Origin: Girardinichthys multiradiatus
Taxonomy: Eukaryota > Chordata > Actinopteri > Cyprinodontiformes > Goodeidae
Direction of reading: 5' to 3'
DNA length: 64,000 nucleotides
Assembly (NCBI RefSeq): GCF_021462225.1
Contig: NC_061805.1
Location: 26,491,958 to 26,555,957, forward strand
Positions within the stretch are counted from its first letter, which is position 1. Each line of letters begins with the position of its first letter. The position numbers and the translations under genes were made by a program. The notes under the pieces are model-generated. The model had not been told where the DNA came from, did not search any database, and was given only the letters and a program-made list of their open reading frames with translations. Positions 25,758 through 36,905 of the stretch are shown here, one piece after another.

Positions 25758-27399
25758 TCGTCTGTAGGTGACAGAATTGTGAAAGACTATGCCAGCCTCT
25801 CAACAAATTGGGTTTCCTTGTGCAGGAGAGCATCATAAAAGGCAGGAAGCTAAATTAGAAATTTGTCAGCAGCAAAGCAATGTATCTTGCTATTTAAATG
25901 GCCTAATAACATGCAAAGTGTTGGTATTTAAATGTTTCCCATCTGGCTGCAGACAGTGTGACTCATTAAACGTTTGAGGTCTAACAGATTCTGTTCCTCA
26001 CCTCTGTTACTTAGTAATCCTAACAGGAAAAGAAGAAACATTACAGAACGTTAAAGCTAAGGCAACCAAAAATCTGTTTGGTTTAAAAAAACTTTGCTTC
26101 AAGGTTCTAAAAACTGTAGAGTTTATTTTAAAGTGCAACATAAAGACGTTTTGTACATATCTGCTATTTGCTTATGACACTTTGATGTGTTCGAAAACAA
26201 AATTAGAAAAAACGTCAGTTTCTGTCTGGAGATTTCTACTATCACAGCACTGTGGATGAAATTAATTTTGGCAGAGAATAACACAATTTCTCCAACTTCA
26301 TTTTTTTCCCTGAAGGGTTATACTATACCCACCAGCTTTCTGTATCAGAGCCAACAGTCCAATGGGGAAATCATAATTCAGCTTGGAGATCAAAGTACAG
26401 CCAGGAAGTTAGAAGAAGCCTATGAAGTCAGTGGTCAAAGCTGTCTGTCAAATCTAAAATCCCCCATTGTCTTCATGAAAACATAACAGAATCCTCTCAT
26501 TTACCCAGGGGAGAATGATAGTCGTCTCTGACTCAACTTTCATCATGATGGCATGACATGAATATCACCTATACACATAGTGCTACCTGCATATGCCAGA
26601 TGAGAAGGGATATACACAAGCTTCATCATTCATATTTCTAGCTCCCCCTTAGTGCTTTTACCACCTTGGGTACAGCAAAATGAGCTGTCAGTTTCTGCTT
26701 GCTAAAATGGCATAATACTTTTTAGGGTTCTAAGTTAAAAATAATATTATTACAGCTTTGTGAACTTATTCTAAATAACAGTACGGCATGACGAAGCTTT
26801 AGAAAAAACAAAGGAAAGAAGTTGTCAATAGTTACATTTCAGGCAGGCAAAGCTATTTTCATGACAATTCTTTGAAAACTGTCTGCTGTTCTTCATAATT
26901 GCTGCTTGATTTGCAAGAACATGTTCACTCAATCGGGCAATTTTGCCTGTCACAAAGATGTGTCGCACATTTACATTGTTCAGTCAGCTGTATCTATGAC
27001 AGGATCTGCCGTTCATAATGAAGAAACATAGTCAATACTGAATAATTCATCCTGGCACTCTGACAATGTGAAAAAAGGCATATGGTATTGGATGTGGAAA
27101 CAGCTCATCCTCCATCTGACTGACTGTCAGTGAAGTTTGATGGGATGATCAGAAAGCTGCAAGCTTTTCCCATTTGTGTTACAGGGCATTTTTTGATGAC
27201 TAAATTAGATTAGTCGGATTAGCATTTTGCCATTTTAAAGAATTTTCCCACATATCTACAGAAATACAAAGGCAAAAATATCTGTCCAAAATGTTTTATT
27301 TTAAATAGATGCAACGAACACTTTTAGCAATTCCATAGCAGTTTTTATGCTTCTTGATATTGTAATCTCTTTAGACACATTGACTGCCTGGAATACAAA
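24953..27399. other. intron, mostly repeat-free
   Basis: One microsatellite at 25728. The 99-codon frame at 26187-26486 shows no domain. Confidence 0.5.
25728..25759. repeat. (TTTC)n microsatellite
   Basis: About eight uninterrupted CTTT units. Confidence 0.95.
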
Positions 27400-27605
27400 C
27401 ACACGTGCCTTGCAAACGTATAGAAGTTGAATATTAAAGTTCTAAAAGGTTTTGTTGTTCCATAATTTCACATTATAACTGCAAACTTCAAAGCACTTCC
27501 GTTATACATGTTTGCCTTTAGTCTTGACAACCCATAATAGAATCCACTACAACCAAGCTCGCCTTTATGTTATTTAATCTCAGTATAAATGCTGCTGTTT
27601 TTTTA
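27400..27605 (+). mobile_element. Tc1-like 5' fragment
   Basis: CGTGCCTTGCAAACGTATAG resembles a Tc1 terminal repeat. TAATCTCAGTATAAATGCTG (27577-27596) resembles the Tc1 leader before the transposase start. It is cut off by the L2-type LINE that follows. Confidence 0.55.
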
Positions 27606-28361
27606 AAGAAGCAAAGCATGGCATTTTTAGTCGAACTATAATTCTAAAATCCTGTCTTTCATTGGGGGCATTATCCACTCCTCTCTGTCTTCCAGTATTG
27701 TCCCCACAGCCTTGAAATCTGCAGCCATTACTCCTATCATCAAAAAAACAGGTCTCGACCCTTGCAATTTCAGTAATATCCATCCTATGTCTAACCTGCC
27801 CTTCATTTACCTTCGTTTCACTCACATCTATCAAATAATTGCTTATTCAAACAGTTTCAATCTGGTTTCCATCCATACCATAGCACTGAATCTACACTCT
27901 TAAAAATTGCAAACGATCCTCTCCTCACTGCTGACACTGGTCTGCTATCCATACTCATTCTCCTTGATCTTAGTGTGGACGTTTGACACGATCGATCACT
28001 CCATCCTTCTCAATAAAATCAGTTGGTATTTCTGGTACTCCCTTTGATTGGTTCAAACATATTTCTCTGGACACAGTCAGTTCATTCAAATTCAGTCTTT
28101 CCATTCCCTGTCCCCCCCATGTCTTAAGTGTCAGTCCTTGGGCCGCTCTTCATCATTTACCTTCTTCCACTAGGTCCTTAAATTCATAAAAATCGGATCC
28201 ACTTCCACTGTTATGCTGATGACACTCAGCTCTATTTGTCTACCAAACCTAACTCTTCAGTTGCACCCTCTAACCTCACTGATTGTCTCAGTGAGCTCAA
28301 TATCTGGTTTTCTAACAATGTTCTCCAACTGAACAGTGATAAAACAGAGCTCATCTCTGTT

Positions 28362-28374
28362 GGGACTACAAATA
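28362..28374 (+). repeat. 13-bp target-site duplication, left copy
   Basis: GGGACTACAAATA, identical to 30184-30196. It lies in the L2-type coding sequence. Confidence 0.93.
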
Positions 28375-29240
28375 CTCGTACTCATACTCGTCGTCTTCCG
28401 CTTTATCCGGGACCGGGTTGTGGGGGCAGCAGCAGACTCAGCAGAGACGCCCAGACGTCCATCTCCCCAGACACATCCTCCAGCTCCTCTGGGGGGAGCC
28501 CAAGGTGTTCCCAGGCCAGCCGAGAGACATAGTCCCTCCAGCGTGTCCTGGGCATCCAGGAACGTCCAGGAGGCATCCGGTATAGATGCCCGAGCCACCT
28601 CAACTGGCTCCTCTCGATGTGTAGGAGCAGCGGCTCTACTCCGAGCCCCTGCCGGATGGCCGAGCTCCTCACCCTATCTCTAAGGGAGTGCCCGGCCACC
28701 CTTCGGAGGACGCTCATTTCAGTCGCTTGTATCTCGTTCTTTCAGTCATAACCCAAAGTTCATGGCTATGGTGAGGATAGGAACGTAGACCGACCGGTAA
28801 ATCGAGAGCTTTACTTTTTGGCTCAGCCCTCTCTTCACCACAACGGACCGGCACAGCGTCCTCATTACTGCAGCTGCCGCACCGATCCGTCTGTCAATGT
28901 CCCGCTCCATTCTCCCCTCACTTGTGAACAAGACCCCAAGATACTTGAACTCCTCCACTTGAGGCAGGAACTCCCCTCCAACCTGAAGAGGACAAGCCAC
29001 CCTTTTCCGGTCGAGAACCATGGCCTCGGACTTGGAGGAGCTGATCTTTATCCCAGCCGCTTCACACTCGACTGCGAACCATCCCAGGGCGTCATGTAGA
29101 GGGGGCCAGCAGAAAGAAGAGACAAAATCCACTGGTCCCCAAACCAGAGCCCCTCCGGCCCTTGACTGCGCCTAGAAATCCTGTCCATAAAAATTATGAA
29201 CAGGACCGATGACAAAGGGCAGCCCTGCCGTGAGGGACCT
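28375..29240 (-). pseudogene. LINE reverse transcriptase C-terminal half, antisense part of the inverted insertion
   Basis: On the minus strand it reads RQGCPLSSVLFIIFMDRISR near 29225-29165 (an RT core motif), then, after a frameshifted stretch at 29130 that destroys the usual YADD region, ECEAAGIKISSSKSEAMVL, EEFKYLGVLFTSEG, and SIYRSVYVPIL. It ends with the C-terminal block LHIERSQLRWLGHL, RTRWRDYVSRLAWE, LLLPPQPGPG. The element's 3' end is near 28376. Frame breaks at about 29130 and 28740 make it non-coding today. Confidence 0.85.
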
Positions 29241-29249
29241 GCCCTTCTT

Positions 29250-30183
29250 GGCATCCCTGTCGGGGGTGCTGGATAGTGCCCCTCCCGGGGACTCCAGGCA
29301 GGAGGTTGATGATTGACTTTGTTGTCGTATCGCCAGACCTTCGGCAGCGTGTTTTGGACAATCAGGTGAAGAGAGGGGCTGAGCTGTCCACTGATCACCA
29401 CCTGGTGGTGAGTTAGATCCGCTGGAAGAGGAGAAAGCTGGACCGACTTGGCAGGCCCATGCGCATAGGGAGGGTCTGCTGGGAACGTCTGGCAGAGCCC
29501 TCAGCCAGAGATGTTTTCAACTCCCACCTCCGGGAGAGCTTTGACCAGATTCTGGGGGATGTTGGAGACATAGAGTCCTAGTGGACCATGTTCTCTGCAT
29601 CTATTGTCGATGCTGCTGCCGGTAGCTGCGGCCATAAGGTCTGTGGTGCCTGTCGTAGCTGCAATCCCCGAACCCGGTGGTGGACACTGGCAGTAAAGGA
29701 CGCTGTCAAGCTGAAGAAGGAGTCCTATCGGCTGTGGTTTGCTTGTGGGACTCCTGAGGCGGCTGACTGGTACCGTGAGGCCAAGCGTGCCGCGGCCCGG
29801 ACTGTGACAGAGGCAAAAACCCGGGCCTGGGAGGAGTTCAGTGAGGCCATGGAGAAGGGCTACGGGTTGGCCATGAAGCGATTCAGGCAAACAGTCCGGT
29901 GCCTCAGGAGGGGTAGGCAGTGCTTCGGCAACACTGTTTACAGTGGGGGTGGGAGGCTGCTGACCTCGACTGGGGACATTATCGGGCGGTGGAAGGAGTA
30001 CTTTGAGGATCTCCTCAATCCTGCCATCACACATTCCTGGTGGAAACAGAAGCTGGGGACTCGGGGTTAGACTCTTTCATCATCCAGGCTGAAGTCACCG
30101 AGGTGGTTAAAAAGCTCCGTGGTGGCAAGGCTTCGGGGGTGGATGAGATCCGCCCTGAGTACTTCAAGTCTCTGGATGTTGTA
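29250..30183 (+). pseudogene. LINE endonuclease C-terminus to RT start, inverted 5' part
   Basis: The + strand reads the end of an APE-type endonuclease with the catalytic DHHLVV motif at 29393-29410, followed at once by an in-frame stop. It then covers the linker to RT: RTRWWTLAVKDAVKLKKESY near 29670, KRAAARTVTEAKTRAWEEF, STGDIIGRWKEYFEDLLNP, and finally GGKASGVDEIRPEYFKSLDV ending at the duplication. It belongs to the same LINE family as the minus-strand half and lies upstream of it in the protein. It has stops at the Trp codon after DHHLVV and near 29579, and a frame break near 30040. Confidence 0.85.
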
Positions 30184-30196
30184 GGGACTACAAATA
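30184..30196 (+). repeat. 13-bp target-site duplication, right copy
   Basis: GGGACTACAAATA, identical to 28362-28374. The L2-type reading continues after it. Confidence 0.93.
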
Positions 30197-30970
30197 TTCT
30201 TCCTAAATCAGATTCCTTTCTGCTTCAACTTAACAGCACTCTGCTTTCACCCTCTACTCAGGTTAAGAGCCTGGGTGTCATCCGTAACACTTTCCTTCAC
30301 TTCTCACATCAACAGTTTCAGTCGTTATTTTCACCTACGCAACATCAATCGGCTTCACCTCTCCCTTAGGCCTCAATCTACTGCCATTCTTGTCTATTGA
30401 CTACAGTAACTCCCTCCTGTCTGGTCTCCCAAATAAATCCCTTCACAAGCTGCAGATAGTCCAGAACTCAGCTGCCCGGGTCATCACCCAAACCCCTCCT
30501 ATAATCACATCTCTCCCGTCCTAAAGCAGTCTCACTGGCTCTTGATCAAATTTAGTATTATTTTCAAAATTCTCCTAAATTTCAAGGCCATCCACAATCT
30601 CGCCCCCCCCCATATCTGTCTGACCTTCCACATGTCTCCATTCCCTCCAGCTCCCTCAGGTCAGTGTCCTCCCTCCTTCTCTCTGAACCTTTTGCCCGCT
30701 TCAACACCATGGGGTGCTGGGCCTTCAGTCACTCTGCTCCTCGACTCTGGAACTCTCTGCCCCCTGACCTACCAAACATCACTTCTCTCTCACTGTTCAA
30801 AACTGGTCTGAAACCCCATTTCTTAAGATTAGGCAATCCTCCTCACATCTCTGCTCACATGTATTTTCCATTTTTGATCTTTGATATGATTTTACTTTTT
30901 TAATGTTTGATTTTATTGACTGTTGGCCCAGTTTAGCAAAGTGTCCTGAAAGGTGCCTATAAATAAAATG

Positions 30971-30971
<1 letters not shown>

Positions 30972-31007
<36 letters not shown>

Positions 31008-31008
31008 T
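30972..31008 (+). repeat. (ATT)n tail of the L2-type LINE
   Basis: About twelve ATT units directly after the 3' end AAATAAAATGC. Confidence 0.93.
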
Positions 31009-31882
31009 CAACTTCTGAAAGAAATTGGTCACATTAAATCTCTACATAGCTGAATGAGAATGTCTGCAGCTTTTGCCTTGGCCATTTTTCACAGAACAGC
31101 CATTACATTTGCTGTATGTTATTGGCAGTGTGGTTGTAGTCCATAGTTGTGACACAGAATTTGTACAGTCTCATGGAGTCAATATGTTTTGTAGAAGTTT
31201 TTGAGGAATGTCTTTCTCAGCTTTGCACATCTAGGCACTTAACATTTTTGCCCATTCACTTTTACACAATAGTTTAAGCTCAGTCAGATTGGATGGAGAG
31301 CATCTCTGAATATTATTTTTATGTCTTTCCACAGATCCTCAATCAGGTTTAGGTCTAGACTTTTACTGAGCCATTGTAACACATGAATATGCTTTAATAT
31401 AAAGAACTCTATTGTGGTTCTGGCTGTATGTTTTGGGCCATTTTCCTGTTGGACAGCAAACCTTCAGCCCATTTATATATATTTAATCTGTATTTAGCTC
31501 CATTCTTCTTTATTCATCAGCTCTAAACAGCTTCCCTGTCCCTGATTAAGAAAAGTATTCTCACAGTATGATGTTGCCACCACCGTATTTCTCTGTGGGA
31601 AAGGTATGTTCAGGGTGAAGCACAGTGTTGGTTTTCTGCCATACATAGTATTTTGCATGTAGGCCAAAAAGTTATGTTTTGGTCCCATCTGATCAGATCA
31701 CCTTCTTCTAGGTGGATAGTCATGTCTTGGTGGGTTTACAGTTGTGCCATGCTGTTTTTGTTTTTGAATGATGGATTGAACAGTGTTCCTCTCAGGTTTA
31801 AAACTTCATTTATAATCCAACCTTGCCTTAAACTTCTCCACAAGTTTATCCATGACTTATCTGGTGTGTCCCTTGGTGTTAT

Positions 31883-33165
31883 ATATTATTTATTTATTTA
31901 TTTATTTGATAGGGACAAGGACACACATTTTAGATGACATATACTACATCACTTATAGGCATAGATAATATACAATGCTTTTCCCTAGAAGGGCCTTTAA
32001 AAACATTAACATTAAGAACGCACACATAATGTCATAGCCTGGGGTAGTTGTGGACCAAGATGCAGACAAGCACTGGGCGGCAGCATGTTGAAAACAAATC
32101 TTTTAATTCAGGCACCACAAAAAGCACTTACAGGTCGTAGGAGGTACAGAGGCAGAAATAATCCCAATGGAACACAAAGACTGACGTCACAAACATGACC
32201 AGGAGAATTGGGGAACCAGCGAAGAATAATTGGCAGAACTGGGTATATAAACAGGGAGAGGAGGAGAATGGACCAATGAGGGAGAAGCTAGGGTAATCAG
32301 AGGAGAAGTAGAAACAGGTGGGGGAACTGGCTGTGGAGACTGAGGGAATGAATGGTTACTATGGTGACATGAACTAGAGAACGCAGGGACACAAGAGAAA
32401 TAAAGCTATAAGAAAACCAAAGGGAAACTAGGATCTAAGGATAACAAACACTAACAGAAAAGGGAGAGCAAAAACAAACCACAACACATACTGAACTAAC
32501 TGGGAGGGAAGCAGAGAAAGTGATGACTTAGAATAAATGCAAACCAAAACATAAACAATAAGTGGAACTAACTATAGCGGCAAACAAATAACTAAAGCTA
32601 ACCTGTCCGAAGAAACTGAAACAATAGAGACTAACACGGGGAACTATACTAGGAACAAGGCTGGGAAGAACTACAAATATAAAGGGAAACGAACACTGAG
32701 TAAATAACTGAAGGGGAACTAAGGCCAAGGGGAGGAACTAGTAGGGCACTGAGAAGGTGAAAGGAGAACACAGGAAAACAGAGGAAATAATGAAACGTAG
32801 TAAATAAACCAAAGGGACAGAATATACAAAACAGTGAAAAGTAAACAAGTACAAAAACCAAAATAGCAGATCCTGTCACATAAGAAACACCTAACAAAAG
32901 GCATGTAAACATTTCATAATAAGTTAGTTATCGTCATATGCCTAAATTATTTTTAAAACATGTTTAAGTTTATATCTGAAATGTTTCCAGTCTAAATCCA
33001 TTTTGAGTTCAAGACTCAGGGAGTTCCACAGATTAGAACCATGGACAGAAAAAGCTGACTGTCCAAAAGATGATCTTCCCAGAGGCACTTAAACGTTTCT
33101 ACAAGATACTCCTTGTGTGATGGAGTCCATTGCTCTGAGTGGAACTACAAGCTCACTGAGAACAG
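31883..33165 (-). mobile_element. antisense retroelement fragment inside the Tc1, with an A-rich tail
   Basis: The left edge is an (ATTT)n run at 31885-31908, an AAAT-type tail if the element is read on the minus strand. It is followed by TTGATAGGGACAAGGACAC. The right part (32881-33160) has CTCAGGGAGTTCCACAGATT and similar sequence with no open frame. A solo LTR splits it. It looks like a non-LTR 3' end; family not recognised. Confidence 0.55.
32030..32880 (-). mobile_element. solo LTR (probably Ty3/gypsy type), antisense
   Basis: The 851-bp block starts TGTCATAGCCTGGGG and ends AGATCCTGTCACA, with TG..CA ends. On the minus strand it reads as an LTR with a TATA motif (GTTTATATACCC near 32250) and, downstream, an AATTAAA poly(A)-like signal near 32105. 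Short direct repeats (ATAA/TAA) touch both edges, and the host fragment continues on both sides. No internal region or second LTR is present, so recombination between LTRs is likely. Confidence 0.72.
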
Positions 33166-33474
33166 TTGTTTGTTCACACGTTTTCTCTAACATCCAACAG
33201 CTGTATTCGTAGTGATTTCCAACTGCAATTTGACGGTATTAGGTTTTATTTACGAACATCAGAATAAAGGGGTATGAATACAAATGCATGCCACACTTTT
33301 GAGTTTTGAGGATAATTTTGAAAATATGTTGAAAAACATGTTTAATTTCTCTTGTACTTCACAGTTGTGTGCTATTTTATACTTGTCAGTCAGATAAAAG
33401 CCTGATAGTTTGTGCTTGTGATGTGACACGATGTAGAAAAGCTCAAGGGGTGTGAATAGTTTTGCAAGGCCCTG

Positions 33475-35071
33475 CACTTTGTGTCGTCGCCTATTTTAAA
33501 TGTGTAATCACTATTGTTTTATTATCTTTCTGCAAATACCAAAGCATAGTACCATATAATACATAAACATTCGCTGACTTCACTGGCAGCCACGAGTCCC
33601 AAGAGGGCATCATCTGCTGGCACAACAAATGATGCAATGCTGATAAACAGTGGATGAAACGTAGCTCCGTTTACATATACATGATTGTTTTTGTGTTTGG
33701 AAGACTGTGACTCTGCATTTGCATCATAGACAAGTCTCAACAAATAAACTAAGAAAAAAGCACAAATTAAATTAAGTATTTATTCAAAATTATGTGTAAA
33801 CAGTGTCTGATCTAATTGAACGGCCAAAGGCTGTGAAAGATAAACCTCATGTTGAAGCACTATTGATTTCCTGAAAGGGAAAATGTCTTCACATGAATTG
33901 TATGTTTTATGCCAGGAATCCATTGGAAGTGAACAATTTTAAGAAACACTTCAGATTCAGATGTACGGATCCATCTTTCCCCCCTGACACCAGTCCAATA
34001 CGAGCTCTGTTTCCCCCTCTTAATTAAAATTCTGCACTGCTCAATGTGAGGAACTGATTAGGTTAATTTTGCCATGTGTAAAGGAACATAAAGTGGCAAA
34101 CATAATTTATATAGCAAAATATTTTTGCACAAATATTTTTGTCTGACTTATGCCAATCATAATTATGTCTCTGAATGTTTATTAAACTGTTGCAACTAAG
34201 GAACTTGCTGATTGGAATCTGTCGAGCATAGCTGATAACCCCAGTGTGCATAATGAGATCTGTATTGGAGCAGTCAGGTAAAATCACTAATTATTGACTG
34301 TACTATCCTTACCTCGGGGACTACGCTGTTCCTTCAATCCAACAGTCAAATAAAACATAAACAAAGAGGAAAGCATGCTGGAATATACTGCACATAGAAA
34401 AATTAAAGACGCCGTTTCAAAAATCATTAAACCCATTCATAAGTCGTTTGTTTAGATATGATTCATGCTCTGGAACAAATGACAGAAAAGAAATGCATAC
34501 ACAAATTCAATAACTGAACTATTCTTTCTTGTTGTGTGCGATGTCACACCAAAAGCATCTTTGACATTAAGGCAAATAGCCAGAGGTGCATATCCTTTTC
34601 AATAACCTAACAATTACAAAAATAGAAAACGTCCATGTTTAAAAAAAATTGTGAATTTTTAGCGGGATTAAGTTTTGAAAAGGTGCACCAAACAAAATCC
34701 AATTTTAACTTCTGGTCACTGATAGGTGTTCTAAAACTTGATGGTACATAACGAAAAATAAAAACAACCAGGGCAGACACAACAAAGCAATTTTCAAGGC
34801 AATTTGTTGGCTTTAGTGAACACCATGCAGGAAGAATGGCTTTTGACACATTTCTTGATGGATTCTGAAGCATTTTTATCCGGTTTAATGTACTTTTTAC
34901 CTGAAGAAAACAACTAAGATTGAGATGAACAAAATAAAAATCAGACAGGAGTCTACAAACCTTCTTTGTTTGAGCAAGAATATAACTCTGAAGACCCACA
35001 AGCCATAATGGATCCTAACTTGGATGTTGAGACTGAAGCAAACAGCGAGAAGATAACAATTGTGATAAAAA
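33475..35071. other. intron, repeat-free; candidate conserved non-coding sequence at 33760-34300
   Basis: No repeat motif recognised; several TTAATTA-type sites. The 130-codon minus frame at 34607-34999 shows no domain. Confidence 0.4.
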
Positions 35072-36905
35072 TTAGAATCAGATTATCCTTTATTGTCTTT
35101 GTGAAATACAACAAAATGGAAAAAAACACTATTCGCTCAGTGCATGAGCAATGAATAATTTATGTGAAATAGAAACACAGAAACAGTTTGTTAAAAAGAT
35201 TAAATAAAAGCAAATGTACATTCTTCATACTGATTGTACATTCCCGTTATTGCATCTCCCTATACATTCTGACTATGTTGAGTTTAGCTATTGCTGTTGG
35301 ATAGCAGTTGTTTTTGGACAAGCTTGTCCTTACTTTGTTTGATCTTTTGCATCTGCCTAGTGGTAACGGTTCAAAAACACCATGAACTGGGTGAGAAGGG
35401 TCCTTTATGATATTGCTTTTTTGGAGACAGTGGGAACTGTAAAGTCCTTCATGTGTGGCGAGTCGGCAGCTAACGACCTTTTGGTCCACGTTAAAGACCC
35501 TCTGCAGCACTTTTCTCTGACCCACTGTACAGCTGGTGTACCCACACAGATGCATTAGGTCATTATGCTCTGAATAGAGGACAGATAAAAGGACACCAGC
35601 AGTCTCTGTGTGATGTTATAGTCTTCGCTAGGGCTTTTTCAGCATCTCAGAGGTGTTCATGTTCTAGGTCTAGGTCAGGTCCTTTTCAATGTAAACCTGC
35701 AGGGAGCTGCAGTCAGCCACCTTCTCCACACAGTCCCTGGTGGTGAAATACCCATGCTCTTTTTCCTATAGTCCACTATTATCACCTTGGTCTTGGAGAT
35801 GTTGAGCAGCAAGTTTTTCTCGGTGCACCATGCTGTCAGCCGCTCCATATTGTCCCTATAGGCGGACTCCGACCCACCACTGTGGTGGTGGGGGGTGGGT
35901 TGGTGCAGTCATAGGTATGGAGGGTGTAGAGCAGTGTGCTCGACACCCAACCCTGTGGAGAGCCTGGGATTGAGGATGTATTTTGACCCAGCCTGACCCT
36001 TTGGGCACGACCTGACAGGAAGCTGTGGATCCACATACAGGTGGAGTGTGGCAGCCCAATGTCCCTCCAGTTTGTCCACCAGTCTGTGGGGGATGATGGT
36101 GTTGAATGCTAAGCTATAATCCACAAAAAGCAGCCGCACGTGGCTCCCCCACTGTTCTAGATGGGACTGTGCAGCATGAAGTGCTGTGGCTACTGCATCC
36201 TCAGTGGATCTATTAGCCCTGTAGGCAAACTGGTAGGGGTCAAAACTTTTGGGGAGGTGTGATGTGATGTAAGTGTTGACCAGATGTTTAAAGTATTCCA
36301 TGACCAACTGGTCGGTAGTCATTAAAGCTGGAAATGTGGGGTTTCTTGGGCAGGGGGACAATGATGAGGATTTCAGACAGGGTGGGACAGTGGATTGGGA
36401 CAAGGAAAGGTTAAAAATCCAGGTGCTGGTCAGCTCAGTCCCTCAGCATGTGTCCTGGGATATTGTCTGGTCCAGTAGCCTTCCACAGCTTGACAGCATG
36501 GAACTTACAATACGCTGGTCCACAGTGAGGGTGAAGCTCCTGTGGGTTGTAGGGTGTAGTGCAGCTGCCTGTGGTGGCACCACCACAAAAAGTGGGCAAA
36601 GAAGTGATTCAGCTCCTCTGCCGTTGAGGCGTCGCCGTCGGCAGCACTGAGGTTGGTCTTATAGTTGGTAAGCTGCTGGATCTCCTGCCACACCTGCCTG
36701 TTGTTGTTTCCGTCCAGGTAGTCCTTGATCCTCCTTCTGTAGTTGGACTTGGCCTTTCTGATGCCTCTCTTGAGGTTTGCTGGGTCTGTGCTGTAGAGAT
36801 GGTAATTGTTTCTTTCTTTCAGCAGCTAGTGGACCTCCATAGTCATCCATGGCATCTTGTTGGTCTATACTCTGGTGCGTTTTTCAACGGTGACAGTGTC
36901 TGTGC
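35072..36905 (-). mobile_element. LINE (L2/CR1-like group), 5'-truncated, antisense
   Basis: Minus-strand reverse transcriptase pieces: PVPKKP-like CPRNPTFPALMTTDQ near 36345, YQFAYRANRSTEDAVATALH near 36230, LFVDYSLAFNTIIPHRLVDK near 36120, and a GAPQGC-like region near 35960 that is decayed. The C-terminus (35555-35250) has IIKDPSHPVHGVFEPLPLG and a final FYPTA-like block. The tail near 35075 is ATTAGAATCAGATTATCCTTTATTGTC in the + direction, split here only by eye, and resembles the tail of the 58695 LINE. Several stops and frameshifts. Confidence 0.83.

Larger units (their letters stand above)
28375..30183. mobile_element. LINE insertion with 5' inversion (twin-priming structure)
   Basis: The insertion lies between identical 13-bp duplications. 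28375-29240 is the 3' part of a fish LINE on the minus strand. About 29250-30183 is an upstream part of the same LINE on the + strand. Taking minus as sense, the order is inverted 5' segment, then direct 3' segment, as twin priming produces. About 130 residues of reverse transcriptase between the two segments are missing, by comparison with the family as I know it. Many codons are intact, so it is much younger than its host. Confidence 0.9.
27645..31008 (+). mobile_element. L2-type LINE, + strand, split by a younger LINE
   Basis: Reverse transcriptase sequence in pieces: TALKSAAITPIIKKTGL near 27710, an intact YADD active-site motif at 28212-28223, and NVLQLNSDKTELI up to the insertion. After 30197 it resumes with KSDSFLLQLNSTLLSPSTQV, a decayed middle, and then RLWNSLPPDL near 30743. 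The 3' end, AAATAAAATGCATTATT, runs into an (ATT)n tail at 30972-31008, typical of L2-group LINEs. Frameshifts are frequent, so it is an old, 5'-truncated copy. The clade assignment comes from motif memory. Confidence 0.85.
31040..33474 (-). mobile_element. Tc1-like transposon, antisense, interrupted by nested retroelements
   Basis: 31150-31882 is antisense transposase (GCACATCTAGGCACTTAACA; TATGATGTTGCCACCACCG at 31567; CCATCTGATCAGATCACCTT). The N-terminal side and terminal repeat resume at about 33165 (GTTTGTTCACACGTTTTCTC) and end TTTTGCAAGGCCCTG at 33474. The gap of about 1.28 kb is foreign. The left terminus was not identified next to the L2 tail. Confidence 0.8.

Noticed and set aside
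28336..28683. 115-codon + frame and overlapping frames on both strands
   Set aside because: Antisense shadow of the GC-rich LINE C-terminus, which reads correctly on the minus strand.
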